Below, piece after piece: positions 43,869-52,393 of a stretch of DNA of 64,000 nucleotides. Within the stretch, counting starts at the first letter, position 1, and the number at the start of each line of letters is the position of its first letter. The stretch is from the NCBI GenBank assembly GCA_026932145.1, contig JAIXKT010000007.1:155436-219435 (forward strand), given 5' to 3'. Origin of the DNA: Bacteroidia bacterium (GTDB taxonomy: Bacteria; Bacteroidota; Bacteroidia; J057; JAIXKT01). Below the pieces are notes generated by a model. That model worked only from the letters and a program-made list of their open reading frames with translations. It was not told where the DNA came from and did not search any database. The translations under genes were made by a program, and so were the position numbers.

Positions 43869-45020
43869 TCATGTATTATAGGAAACAAAAACAGTTTCAT
43901 GAGCGAGCCACGGATGAAAATATTGCATAGAAAGATGCTCAACCCAAGCTTGTTGGCGTAGTTGAGTATCTTGTAATTGCGGATTCCGGCTCAATAAAGT
44001 TTCCCATGACTCGTCCCAAAATAAATGCACTACGGTAAACCCACTTTCGGCAAGCATTCGGGTTAAAAACTTTGCGGTTGGCCGATGCCATAATGGAAAA
44101 TTTAACCCTAAAATATAGGCAGGGTTCAACTCACACCACCGTTTAAAGTGAAGTAACTCAATTTCAGAAAGATTATGCTTAGATGTAGGATTAAAAAGCC
44201 TCTCAGTGCCAATATGCTGATCGAGGCCATGCAGAATATTTGAAAAATTAGTTGCGATAGGTAAATAAACCGTTTTACCTACATTCTTTTCAGTATTGAA
44301 AGCACTTTTGGGAATAGTATCCGGCCTTTGAAGGGAGCGTTGATCTAACAAATAGTTCATGTAGTTTTTCTGAACCACAGTGGCTTTTTGAAAATCATCT
44401 TGAAAATCATGAAAGTTACCTAATTTTTGCTCAACATGATGAACTACTTTGGTATTAAAGGCAGATAATAAATCCTGATTTTCTATCCAATCTTCGCAAA
44501 TACGTCCTTTAAAATCAATTTGGGCAAAAACGCCGAGAAGTCTTATATCACAGCTGGAGTGTAGGCTTTCCATTAAGTTAAATGGCCGGTTTGCTTTCAT
44601 CCACCTAAAAGGTGCATAATGCCATTTAACGAGTTGGCAAATAGTTTGTTTTTCAAAGGTAGATAATTCCGGTGCATGGGAAAGCAATATGTGCCGTGCT
44701 ATTGAAACGCCGGCAGCTTCATGCCCGCGAGCTGTCCAGCGTCCTTGCTCGTAACGTGTAACGGAAGGTTTCCCAATATCATGTAGCAAGCAAGCCCACT
44801 TTAAGATACGTGCTGCGGTTTGGCTTAGATTAGCAGCTTGTAGATACTCCAAACAAACTTCCGTAACCAAGCGAGTGTGATTCATCACACTGCCTTCTCT
44901 GTGATACTTAGGGTTTTGCGGACATCTGGATAGAATTTCCCGATACCGCTGCGGAAGCCACTGAATAATTTCTTCAGCTTGTTTTTGAATAAAATTATCT
45001 CCCCTTCTTTGAACTTCCAT
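43869..45020 (-). CDS. HD-domain phosphohydrolase fused to a polynucleotide-kinase-like domain without a recognisable P-loop
   Basis: 383 residues. Residues about 40-160 are an HD domain with His 48, the HD pair at 80-81 (LLHDIGK) and His 100, so metal-dependent phosphohydrolase or nuclease activity is likely. Residues about 245-380 resemble the later part of P-loop polynucleotide kinases (LNFPLWHRPTAKFLTRMLAE, then VVHLFWDESWETLLSRN), but the place where GxxGxGKS should stand reads VYLPIATNFSNILHG. The kinase half may therefore be inactive or remodelled. It is the first gene of an operon with uvrB and mutL and has its own consensus promoter, suggesting a nucleic-acid repair role. This function is inference. 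Confidence 0.65.
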   Translation of the reverse strand: MEVQRRGDNFIQKQAEEIIQWLPQRYREILSRCPQNPKYHREGSVMNHTRLVTEVCLEYLQAANLSQTAARILKWACLLHDIGKPSVTRYEQGRWTARGHEAAGVSIARHILLSHAPELSTFEKQTICQLVKWHYAPFRWMKANRPFNLMESLHSSCDIRLLGVFAQIDFKGRICEDWIENQDLLSAFNTKVVHHVEQKLGNFHDFQDDFQKATVVQKNYMNYLLDQRSLQRPDTIPKSAFNTEKNVGKTVYLPIATNFSNILHGLDQHIGTERLFNPTSKHNLSEIELLHFKRWCELNPAYILGLNFPLWHRPTAKFLTRMLAESGFTVVHLFWDESWETLLSRNPQLQDTQLRQQAWVEHLSMQYFHPWLAHETVFVSYNT

Positions 45021-45046
45021 CTAAAAGGACAATTTTGCCTACTTAG

Positions 45047-45078
45047 CAAAAGTAAGTTTTAATTTAGATAAAAACAAA
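45047..45078 (-). promoter_or_regulatory. Bipartite promoter TTTG-N20-TACTTTTG of the HD-uvrB-mutL operon
   Basis: On the minus strand, TTTG (45075-45078) lies 20 bases before TACTTTTG (45047-45054), matching both elements of the Bacteroidota promoter with usual spacing. The leader is about 20 bases. Confidence 0.65.
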
Positions 45079-45099
45079 CTGATTCTTTGCTGCGAAATG

Positions 45100-47076
45100 C
45101 TATTTAAAGAGTGTTTTAAACACCTCTTCATTGATTTTTACGGGATAATTTTTTTCCAAAGAAACTTCCCATTCTTTTTCAAGTTGGGTTTGGTAGCGGG
45201 TAATACACTCGGCTTTTGCTTCTTCATAGGTTTTGATTCCTACCGGCAATATTTCTGCTAACCGGTAAAAAAGATATACATTAACTTCCTTTTTTATCGG
45301 GGTGGTATAATTTAGCTGTTTATTCGCCATTTCTCTGGATAAAGCATTCGATTCTTTTTCGTAGATAATGGGGATGATTCTGAGTTTTGAAGTTTTTACG
45401 TTAATGATAGTATCAATAGCAACATCGTTTTGGCCATTTTGGAGCATTGTTTTAACCTCTGCTAACACCGTAGAATCGCTTGCGCGGTATTCTTTGATAC
45501 GGACACTTTCTTTGCGCGGAAAACTATCTTTATGGCTTTCGTAATAGGTTTTTAAACCAATGGTATCTTCAACTGCACGTTTCCAGACTTTCTTCTCGGT
45601 CAATGTAAAAAGTAAAATTCCTTCTTTGTATTCCTTAACTAAGTTGCGAAATTCGGGATACTTGAATTCAAGGCGGGTTTGCTCATAATCTAAAAGCATT
45701 TTTTCGATAAATGCATCAATATCATTAGCCAATGCTTGTTTAATAGATTGATTTAAGTTGTTTCTATTTCGGTTATTTTGGTTAAAAGCTAATAGTTGCT
45801 TAACGGTGTATTGCTTGTCTGCGAAAGAGAAAAGTTCTAATTGGGCTAAAGCCTCGCCTAAACTATCTCCGGTAAAGTTAGGATACACATAATCTTGTTT
45901 TAGATTTTGCTCAAATTTTTGGATGTTGGCAGTATTTTGCTTAAAGTTGTATTCCTTTTTTAGTCTTTCAATAAGTTTCTTTTCGGATATTTTTGCGCGA
46001 CTATCTTTGGAAACCTTACCTTTAAGTTCAGCTTTGGCTTGTTCAAAGGTTTTTAGGGGAGTTTCTTCGGTAACTTTTAGGATATGATAGCCGAATCGGG
46101 TTTGGAATGGTTTTGAAAATTCACCTTTTTTGAGGTTCGCTTTGGCGTTATCCATTTCTGGGAGTAATCTATCTGTGCCGAGGTCTCCGCCGCGTTTGGC
46201 TGTGTTTGGGTCTTCAGAAAATTCCTTAGCGAGCTCTGCAAAGTCTTCACCGGCTGTTAAGCGTCTGTATAATTCGTTTACTAACTGTAAGGCCTGAGTA
46301 GAATCTTTACTTCTGTAGTTTTCCCCGTAGCGAATAATGATGTGGGCAGCGCGTTTAGATCCCTGGGCAGGCTGCTTATCGGCTACCTTAATCAAGTGAT
46401 AACCATATTGTGAGCGAATAGGCATAGAAATCTCCCCTTTAGGAGTTTGATAAGCCCCAGTTTCAAAAGGATATACCATTTCAAAAACGGTAAAAAATCC
46501 TAAATCTCCGCCGTTGGTTGCGGCACTCGGGTCATCAGAATGATGTTTAGCCATATTCTCAAAAGTTTGATGATACTTTAACACAGAATCGCGTATAGCG
46601 ATAGCCTTCTGATATGCCTGCAAAGAATCCGCTGGGTTTGCATCAATGGTACACTTTATCAAAATATGGCTTGCCTTTATCCTAAATTGATACCGCTGAT
46701 AAGCCTCCGTTATCAACTTATCTAACACTTCTCTCTCAATGAGATATGGCTGCGATAGCTGCTTTTGATATTGCATAAACTCATCCTTGAAAGATTGTGA
46801 AGTATCTAACCCAAGCTCGTATGCCTCAATGACTTTACGCTTAAATTTGGTGTATAATGATAAGTAGTCTCGGTATTGAGCTGCGGTATGGTTTTTGGCA
46901 GCAGATTGCCCCCCACTATTCTTTTGATAAACGTATTCAAACTCAGCTTTGGAAACCGTAGTTTTGTTTTTGTCAGAAAAAGTAAGAAGTGCGGGGGAAT
47001 TTCCTGTTGGTTTGGGTTGGGCTAACAAAAGTATCGGTAATCCTAAAAAACAAACAGCTACAAAAAGTTTTTGCAT
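45100..47076 (-). CDS. Periplasmic peptidyl-prolyl cis-trans isomerase (SurA/PpiD-like, parvulin type)
   Basis: 658 residues from the ATG at 47074-47076, which opens a signal peptide (QKLFVAVCFLGLPILLLAQ). The reading that begins at 47115 is rejected because the promoter box lies inside it. Two parvulin domains are visible, about residues 133-238 (KASHILIK ... GGDLGFF ... GYHLIKV) and about 243-345 (AAHIIIR ... GGDLGTD ... GYHILKV). An N-terminal helical part precedes and a long helical C-terminal part follows. The family helps outer-membrane proteins fold. Divergent from lipA. Confidence 0.88.
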   Translation of the reverse strand: MQKLFVAVCFLGLPILLLAQPKPTGNSPALLTFSDKNKTTVSKAEFEYVYQKNSGGQSAAKNHTAAQYRDYLSLYTKFKRKVIEAYELGLDTSQSFKDEFMQYQKQLSQPYLIEREVLDKLITEAYQRYQFRIKASHILIKCTIDANPADSLQAYQKAIAIRDSVLKYHQTFENMAKHHSDDPSAATNGGDLGFFTVFEMVYPFETGAYQTPKGEISMPIRSQYGYHLIKVADKQPAQGSKRAAHIIIRYGENYRSKDSTQALQLVNELYRRLTAGEDFAELAKEFSEDPNTAKRGGDLGTDRLLPEMDNAKANLKKGEFSKPFQTRFGYHILKVTEETPLKTFEQAKAELKGKVSKDSRAKISEKKLIERLKKEYNFKQNTANIQKFEQNLKQDYVYPNFTGDSLGEALAQLELFSFADKQYTVKQLLAFNQNNRNRNNLNQSIKQALANDIDAFIEKMLLDYEQTRLEFKYPEFRNLVKEYKEGILLFTLTEKKVWKRAVEDTIGLKTYYESHKDSFPRKESVRIKEYRASDSTVLAEVKTMLQNGQNDVAIDTIINVKTSKLRIIPIIYEKESNALSREMANKQLNYTTPIKKEVNVYLFYRLAEILPVGIKTYEEAKAECITRYQTQLEKEWEVSLEKNYPVKINEEVFKTLFK

Positions 47077-47103
47077 AATAGCTACGAAATTCAAAAAAAC
47101 CTG

Positions 47104-47111
47104 CAAAGATA
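47104..47111 (-). promoter_or_regulatory. TAnnTTTG -7 box (TATCTTTG) for the isomerase gene
   Basis: Exact consensus on the minus strand, 27 bases before the chosen ATG. Confidence 0.6.
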
Positions 47112-47203
47112 ACACGCTTTTGGAAATAACTTAAAAACCTGAAATAAAATTGAGATTTCTTCTGTGCTTCTTTTGCGCCCGCCTTAGTAAACTAAAATTA
47201 CCC

Positions 47204-47211
47204 TAATTTTG
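47204..47211 (+). promoter_or_regulatory. TAnnTTTG -7 box (TAATTTTG) for lipA
   Basis: Exact consensus match, 43 bases before ATG 47255. Confidence 0.55.
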
Positions 47212-47254
47212 TTGGCTAATAAAATAAGAACTTTTAAAGAAAGAGTGCGGTGCT

Positions 47255-48124
47255 ATGAATGAATCCCCGGTACTTCAAGAAGACGGCCACAAAAAACGTC
47301 CAGACTGGTTGCGCGTTAAGTTACCCTATGGCGAAAACTTTACTTCCGTCAGAAAAGTAATTGATAATCATAAACTTCATACTGTTTGTGAAAGTGCTCG
47401 TTGCCCAAATATGGGAGAATGTTGGGGTGCCGGAACGGCAACGTTTATGATATTGGGCAATGTTTGCACGCGTTCCTGTAACTTTTGCGCTGTAGCTACT
47501 GGGAAACCGACCGAATACGACACCGCAGAGCCGGAGAGAGTTGCCGAAGCAACCGCTTTGATGAAAATAAAACACTGCGTAATCACCTCCGTTAATCGAG
47601 ATGAATTGGCAGACGGCGGAGCTTCAATATGGGCAGCTACCATTAAAGCCGTTTACAACCGATGTCCAGGAATAACCATCGAAACTTTAATACCGGACTT
47701 TAAGGGTAACTGGGAATCTTTACAAATAGTGCTCAATGAACACCCTGATATTATCTCCCATAATATGGAAACCGTAAAACGCCTATATCGTAGGGTGCGC
47801 CCACAAGCCAAATATGAACGTAGCTTAGAGGTGATCCGCCACATAAAAGATTCCGGCATCAAAACAAAATCCGGAATCATGCTTGGCTTAGGCGAAACTG
47901 AACCGGAAATTATTGAACTGATGCAGGATTTACACGCACATGGATGCGATGTGTTTACCTTGGGACAATATTTACAACCTACTAAACTACATCTACCAGT
48001 CGCAGAATTTGTGCATCCAGATAAATTTGCGTACTATAAAAAAGTAGGTTTAGAAATAGGCTTTTCTTATGTAGAATCCGGCCCCCTTGTGCGCTCCTCA
48101 TATCACGCTGAACGGCATATTTAA
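47255..48124 (+). CDS. lipA: Lipoyl synthase
   Basis: 289 residues, normal length. Radical-SAM enzyme that inserts two sulfurs into octanoyl groups bound to lipoyl domains. Both iron-sulfur clusters are visible: the auxiliary cluster motif [13 protein letters not shown] and the radical-SAM motif CTRSCNFC. The C-terminal Ser ligand region RSSYHAE is present. It has its own promoter box and is followed, after 136 bases, by accA. Confidence 0.97.
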   Translation: MNESPVLQEDGHKKRPDWLRVKLPYGENFTSVRKVIDNHKLHTVCESARCPNMGECWGAGTATFMILGNVCTRSCNFCAVATGKPTEYDTAEPERVAEATALMKIKHCVITSVNRDELADGGASIWAATIKAVYNRCPGITIETLIPDFKGNWESLQIVLNEHPDIISHNMETVKRLYRRVRPQAKYERSLEVIRHIKDSGIKTKSGIMLGLGETEPEIIELMQDLHAHGCDVFTLGQYLQPTKLHLPVAEFVHPDKFAYYKKVGLEIGFSYVESGPLVRSSYHAERHI

Positions 48125-48205
48125 CCGAAAAAACAACCCATTTGAGGCACTAAAAACCTTATTTTGCAGAACCATCACACGATATTAAAGCCATTTACAG
48201 GCTGA

Positions 48206-48254
48206 TTTGTTGGATAATTCCTGATTTTGTGCAATTTGCACCTTCATTATCCAA
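48206..48254 (+). promoter_or_regulatory. Nested inverted repeats immediately upstream of accA
   Basis: Outer arms TTGGATAAT (48210-48218) and ATTATCCAA (48246-48254) are perfect reverse complements. Between them lies the perfect palindrome GTGCAA-T-TTGCAC (48229-48241). A TTTG at 48206 and the near-consensus boxes TGATTTTG and GCAATTTG are in the same stretch, and the outer right arm ends six bases before the accA ATG. It may be an operator or a structured 5' leader. Confidence 0.45.
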
Positions 48255-48260
48255 TCATAC

Positions 48261-49220
48261 ATGAATTATTTAGATTTTGAGAAACCAATCGTAGAGCTTG
48301 AATCTAAATTGTTAGAGATGAAGCAGTTAGCGAGCCAAAATCGGGTTGATTTTAGTGCTGCCATCAACGAATTAGAACGTAAAACGCTTGAGCTAAAAAA
48401 GCGGATTTACACAAATCTTACCCGTTGGCAGCGGGTTCAGCTATCTCGGCACCCTGATAGACCCTATACCTTAGATTATATCTATGCCATAACAGATGAA
48501 TTTATCGAATTGTTTGGAGACCGGCTGTATGGAGATGATAAAGCTATGGTAGGCGGCTTTGCAAAAATCAACGAACAAACAGTGATGCTGATTGGCCAAC
48601 AAAAGGGGAGAGACACCAAGTCAAGACAGTACCGCAATTTTGGTATGGCAAACCCTGAAGGATACAGAAAAGCATTGAGATTAATGAAGTTAGCTGAAAA
48701 ATTTAATAAACCTATCGTTACCTTAATAGACACACCGGGAGCTTTTCCGGGAACCCATGCCGAAGAAACAGGACAAGGCGAAGCCATAGCCAGAAACCTA
48801 TTGGAAATGGCAACGATTTCTGTACCTATTATTTGCATCGTAATTGGTGAAGGAGCTTCAGGAGGTGCATTGGGAATAGGCGTGGGCGATAGAATTTTTA
48901 TGCTCGAAAACACTTGGTATTCAGTAATTTCTCCCGAATCTTGTTCCAGTATTTTGTGGCGAAATTGGGATCATAAAGCCGAAGCCGCAGAGGCACTGAA
49001 GTTAACTGCCAAAGATAACCTTGATTTAGGAATTATTGACGGAATTGTGCCAGAACCTCTCGGCGGTGCACACAGAGACCCAACTACCATGTACCGAATA
49101 GTTCGCTCTTTAATCTTAAAACAACTACAAGAACTCTCCACTCAAAAGCCTGAAACCCTTGTAAACGAGCGTATTAAGCGGTTTTCTTCATTGGGTATTG
49201 TAAAATACGCGCCTGATTGA
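48261..49220 (+). CDS. accA: Acetyl-CoA carboxylase carboxyltransferase subunit alpha
   Basis: 319 residues, normal length. Together with AccD it transfers carboxyl groups from biotin to acetyl-CoA, the first committed step of fatty acid synthesis. Landmarks: the N-terminal helical part, [41 protein letters not shown] and the oxyanion-hole-like [15 protein letters not shown]. The DUF58 gene follows ten bases downstream. The region before the ATG has nested inverted repeats that may regulate it. Confidence 0.97.
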   Translation: MNYLDFEKPIVELESKLLEMKQLASQNRVDFSAAINELERKTLELKKRIYTNLTRWQRVQLSRHPDRPYTLDYIYAITDEFIELFGDRLYGDDKAMVGGFAKINEQTVMLIGQQKGRDTKSRQYRNFGMANPEGYRKALRLMKLAEKFNKPIVTLIDTPGAFPGTHAEETGQGEAIARNLLEMATISVPIICIVIGEGASGGALGIGVGDRIFMLENTWYSVISPESCSSILWRNWDHKAEAAEALKLTAKDNLDLGIIDGIVPEPLGGAHRDPTTMYRIVRSLILKQLQELSTQKPETLVNERIKRFSSLGIVKYAPD

Positions 49221-49230
49221 ACGCTGAACC

Positions 49231-50106
49231 ATGACAATTCAGGAAATTCGACAGGACATTAGGCACATACAAATTCTAACTAAAAACTTATTAACCAGCC
49301 AATTTTCAGGTGCGTTCAGAACAGCCATTCGTGGAACCGGCTTGGAATTTGACGAAGTACGCCAATACTTTGCCGGTGATGATGTCCGAAGAATTGACTG
49401 GAACGTTTCGGCACGAACCAACAGCCTGTTTGTTAAGCAATATAAGGAAGAACGAGAGCTGAATATCCATCTTTTAATAGACGTAAGCCGTTCACATAGA
49501 GGACTAAGTAGCCAGAAATGGAAACAAACACTCTCTTTAGCAGCCACTTTGGGTCAGGCAGCATTAAATAGTCGAGATAATCTTTCTGTTGCTTCATTTA
49601 GCAGCATTTTGGAGGCATATTTTCCCGCCATTAAAAATGAGGCACAATTTTGGGCAAATTTAACGCAGATTGTTTCCCGCGAACCCAAAGAACATACTAC
49701 CGATATTCGAGAGGCACTGCAAGCATGGTATCTAAATCGCCCTAAGCGTGGCGTTGTTTTTATATTTTCAGACTGCTTTAACCCATGTAACTATGCCGAT
49801 ATTCTGAAAATAGTATCTGCTAAATATCAAATTGTCATCTTTAGGATTTTAGAATCCTCTTTTTTACCGGAAGTACGCGGCTTTTTGCCCGTTCAGGATA
49901 GTGAAACAGGTACATTAAGTTGGGTATCCGGAAACCAAAATGATGCTTCTTCGTGGAGCCAAATTAATACAGAAATATTAAACTACTTACGTGGTTTATA
50001 TCAAAAAAATGGAATCGGATGTGTTCAAATAAGCAGTGATGAAAACTATTTCTCAAAAGTACAGCTATTTTTCAGCAAACCTTTCTTAAAACAGTTTTTG
50101 TTGTAA
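49231..50106 (+). CDS. DUF58-family von Willebrand A-like protein
   Basis: 291 residues. The DUF58 signature is clear: GTGLEFDEVRQYFAGDDVRRIDW at about 30-53, SARTNSLFVKQYKEERE, and a MIDAS-like DVSRS at about 88-92 for metal binding. In most Bacteroidota such a protein sits between a MoxR ATPase and BatA-type membrane proteins; here neither is present and it instead follows accA by ten bases. It is cytoplasmic by sequence (no signal peptide). The MoxR-associated chaperone-like role is known for the family only in outline. Confidence 0.85.
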   Translation: MTIQEIRQDIRHIQILTKNLLTSQFSGAFRTAIRGTGLEFDEVRQYFAGDDVRRIDWNVSARTNSLFVKQYKEERELNIHLLIDVSRSHRGLSSQKWKQTLSLAATLGQAALNSRDNLSVASFSSILEAYFPAIKNEAQFWANLTQIVSREPKEHTTDIREALQAWYLNRPKRGVVFIFSDCFNPCNYADILKIVSAKYQIVIFRILESSFLPEVRGFLPVQDSETGTLSWVSGNQNDASSWSQINTEILNYLRGLYQKNGIGCVQISSDENYFSKVQLFFSKPFLKQFLL

Positions 50107-50320
50107 GAAGGGTTTCTAAAAATTCGGTAAAAAGTAAAATAAGTGATTGATTTTCAATAAAATAAGTAATTAAAAATTTTGATAGCACACTGATAATCAG
50201 TATATTTTTGTTTGGAAAAAAAACTAAAAAACCAGTGATTATCTACGGATTTAGAAAAATTGTAGATAAGATTTTTTTTTAGAGAGTATTGCGTTATTGA
50301 GTAATTTGCCCCGATTCGTT

Positions 50321-51193
50321 ATGTCAATAAAAACAAAGGCATCCGTTGCTTTTAGTGTAGATTTTGAGGACTGGTTTCAGGGTATAGAAATCCCTATGCA
50401 GCAATGGGAGCAATATGAACCTCGGCTTGAAAAAGGAACGCAGCCGCTATTAGATATGTTGGAGAAGAATCAGGTACGGGCAACTTTTTTTGCATTAGGA
50501 TACATCGCCCGCAAGAATCCTGAATGGATAAAAACAATATCTTCAAAAGGGCATGAATTGGCTTCACATGGATATTCCCATGAAAAAGTTTACAATCTAA
50601 CGCCGGCAGCATTTAGGGAAGAAATAGCTACCACTAAAAAGCTAATTGAAGATTTAACGGGAAAACCGGTGCTTGCTTATCGCGCCCCCTATTTTTCAAT
50701 TACATCTGATAGTTTGTGGGCACTCGAAGTTTTGGCCGAAGAAGGATACACCATTGACTGCTCTATCTCTCCTATAAAAACATGGCGTTATGGAATAGCG
50801 AACTGCCCCGATGAGATTTTTTATATTCCAGAAGTAAAACTCATCGAGTTTCCGGTTTCTCCATTTAAAATATTAACCAAACGTCTTGCTATTGGAGGAG
50901 CTTATTTTCGGCTATTTCCTTATTTTTTAACCCGAAACGGAATCCGTAGCCGAGTGGAAAATAATCAACCCACTATGTTTTATATTCATCCTTGGGAATA
51001 TGACCCTAAGCATCCCGTTGTTGATATTCACTGGAAAGCCAAAATCACCCATTACACCGGCTTAACGAACACTATCCCATTCACACAAAAGCTATTACAA
51101 GAATTTTCTTTCAAAACTGTTTCTGAATTAGTACAAGATTACGGTGGAAAAAACAGCTACAAAAACATCAGCCTTTCGTTACTCAAGGATTGA
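50321..51193 (+). CDS. Polysaccharide deacetylase (NodB-like, DUF3473-type)
   Basis: 290 residues from ATG 50321; a TTG eight codons earlier is less likely because a near-consensus TAATTTG box overlaps it. NodB-fold features: SVDFEDW with the metal/catalytic Asp pair, ASHGYSHEKV with the HxxxH metal ligands, YRAPYFSIT and, near the end, MFYIHPWEYDP as in the DUF3473 group. Members deacetylate acetamido sugars in exopolysaccharides. The downstream GNAT-like gene overlaps it by 50 bases. No other exopolysaccharide genes are in the window. Confidence 0.87.
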   Translation: MSIKTKASVAFSVDFEDWFQGIEIPMQQWEQYEPRLEKGTQPLLDMLEKNQVRATFFALGYIARKNPEWIKTISSKGHELASHGYSHEKVYNLTPAAFREEIATTKKLIEDLTGKPVLAYRAPYFSITSDSLWALEVLAEEGYTIDCSISPIKTWRYGIANCPDEIFYIPEVKLIEFPVSPFKILTKRLAIGGAYFRLFPYFLTRNGIRSRVENNQPTMFYIHPWEYDPKHPVVDIHWKAKITHYTGLTNTIPFTQKLLQEFSFKTVSELVQDYGGKNSYKNISLSLLKD

Positions 51194-52250
51194 ACCGGCA
51201 GATTATCAAAAACTGATTCAGTCAATAGATGAAATTTTATGCGAAGGAAATTCCCATAATGCAGGTAAATATGACCTCAATCATTGGTATTGGCAGTATC
51301 TAAAACTACCGTCCGCAAAGGCGTTTATTTATGGTGTTTTTGATGAAAATGACCTTCTAATAGGATATTACCATATTCCTTGCTATACGGGACATATTGG
51401 AGAAAAAAAAGTCCTGATTGGGATGATTCAGGATGTTGCCATTAGCCAAAAGTCTCGAGGTGGAGGAGTTTTCCGCCAATTAGCACAATATGCTCACCAA
51501 GATATTGCGCAAGAAGTGGATTTTATCTATACCTTTCCAAATCACAAAAGCATCCATACCTTTATCAAATACAACCAATATTCTTTACTCAAAACGTTAC
51601 CGGCTTATATTTTGCCCATTAATGCCGCCAAAATCATTCACTCAAAATTAAAAATCCCCCTAATCAACCATTTAGCGACACCTTTTACTTTCTTACATCA
51701 AAAAATTTGTCAAGTGAATGTTCCCAAAGATTATCAATTTATTTTTGACCATTCACTTAATCTTGAAACGGAGCAGCTACTAAAATCCTTCAATGCGTTA
51801 CACAGAATTGGTTTAGATAAAAATAACCAATATATTCAATGGCGTTTTTTTGACAAACCCAATTCAAAACATTATTTGTTAAAGGTCATTCAGAACCAGA
51901 AATTACTGGCTATTTTGGTTTTTAAAGTAGATGAAATGCTGGGAAACCCCAGTTTGTTGCTCATGGATTTTGCCTACATAGAAACCGAAAACCATGTTTT
52001 AATGGCTTTACAATGGCTAAAAGATGTTGGCTTAAGCCAAATTCCAGAATCCGTCAATTTACTATTTACTTCTGGAAATTCATTGATATTTAACAGTTTA
52101 TATAAAGTTGGTTTTGTAAAAATCCCCAATCAATTTAGCCCAAGACCATTAAATTTACTAACAAAGAATATTCGCCTAACCGATTGTGCCAATGCTATTT
52201 TTGATTCAAACAATTGGTTAATTACCTTGGCAGATTGGGATGTCTTTTAG
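51144..52250 (+). CDS. GNAT-like N-acyltransferase, probably acting with the deacetylase
   Basis: 368 residues from GTG 51144, overlapping the deacetylase by 50 bases; no later start keeps the full fold. The GNAT core is in the first half: IGMIQDVAISQKSRGGGVFRQLAQYA has the acyl-CoA-binding loop pattern (R/Q-x-x-G-x-G/A), followed by DFIYTFPNHKS. The second half (about 190-368) looks like a second, degenerate acyltransferase-like domain. Pairing with a deacetylase suggests it modifies the freed amino group or a surface glycan; this is inference. Confidence 0.65.
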   Translation: MEKTATKTSAFRYSRIEPADYQKLIQSIDEILCEGNSHNAGKYDLNHWYWQYLKLPSAKAFIYGVFDENDLLIGYYHIPCYTGHIGEKKVLIGMIQDVAISQKSRGGGVFRQLAQYAHQDIAQEVDFIYTFPNHKSIHTFIKYNQYSLLKTLPAYILPINAAKIIHSKLKIPLINHLATPFTFLHQKICQVNVPKDYQFIFDHSLNLETEQLLKSFNALHRIGLDKNNQYIQWRFFDKPNSKHYLLKVIQNQKLLAILVFKVDEMLGNPSLLLMDFAYIETENHVLMALQWLKDVGLSQIPESVNLLFTSGNSLIFNSLYKVGFVKIPNQFSPRPLNLLTKNIRLTDCANAIFDSNNWLITLADWDVF

Positions 52251-52330
52251 GAATACTATCTGTGATTTGTTACTATACTTAACCGACTTTCTTCTTCAGT
52301 TGTTTTTTTGTTTTTTCTCTAAAATATGTT

Positions 52331-52358
52331 TTTGGAATTATAATAAAGCCTATTTTTG
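52331..52358 (+). promoter_or_regulatory. Bipartite promoter TTTG-N16-TATTTTTG for the acyl-CoA dehydrogenase gene
   Basis: TTTG at 52331-52334 and the exact -7 match TATTTTTG at 52351-52358, leaving a leader of about 30 bases before ATG 52394. Confidence 0.55.
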
Positions 52359-52393
52359 AGAAAAATTATGTAACTAATTTACCTATTTAAAAT

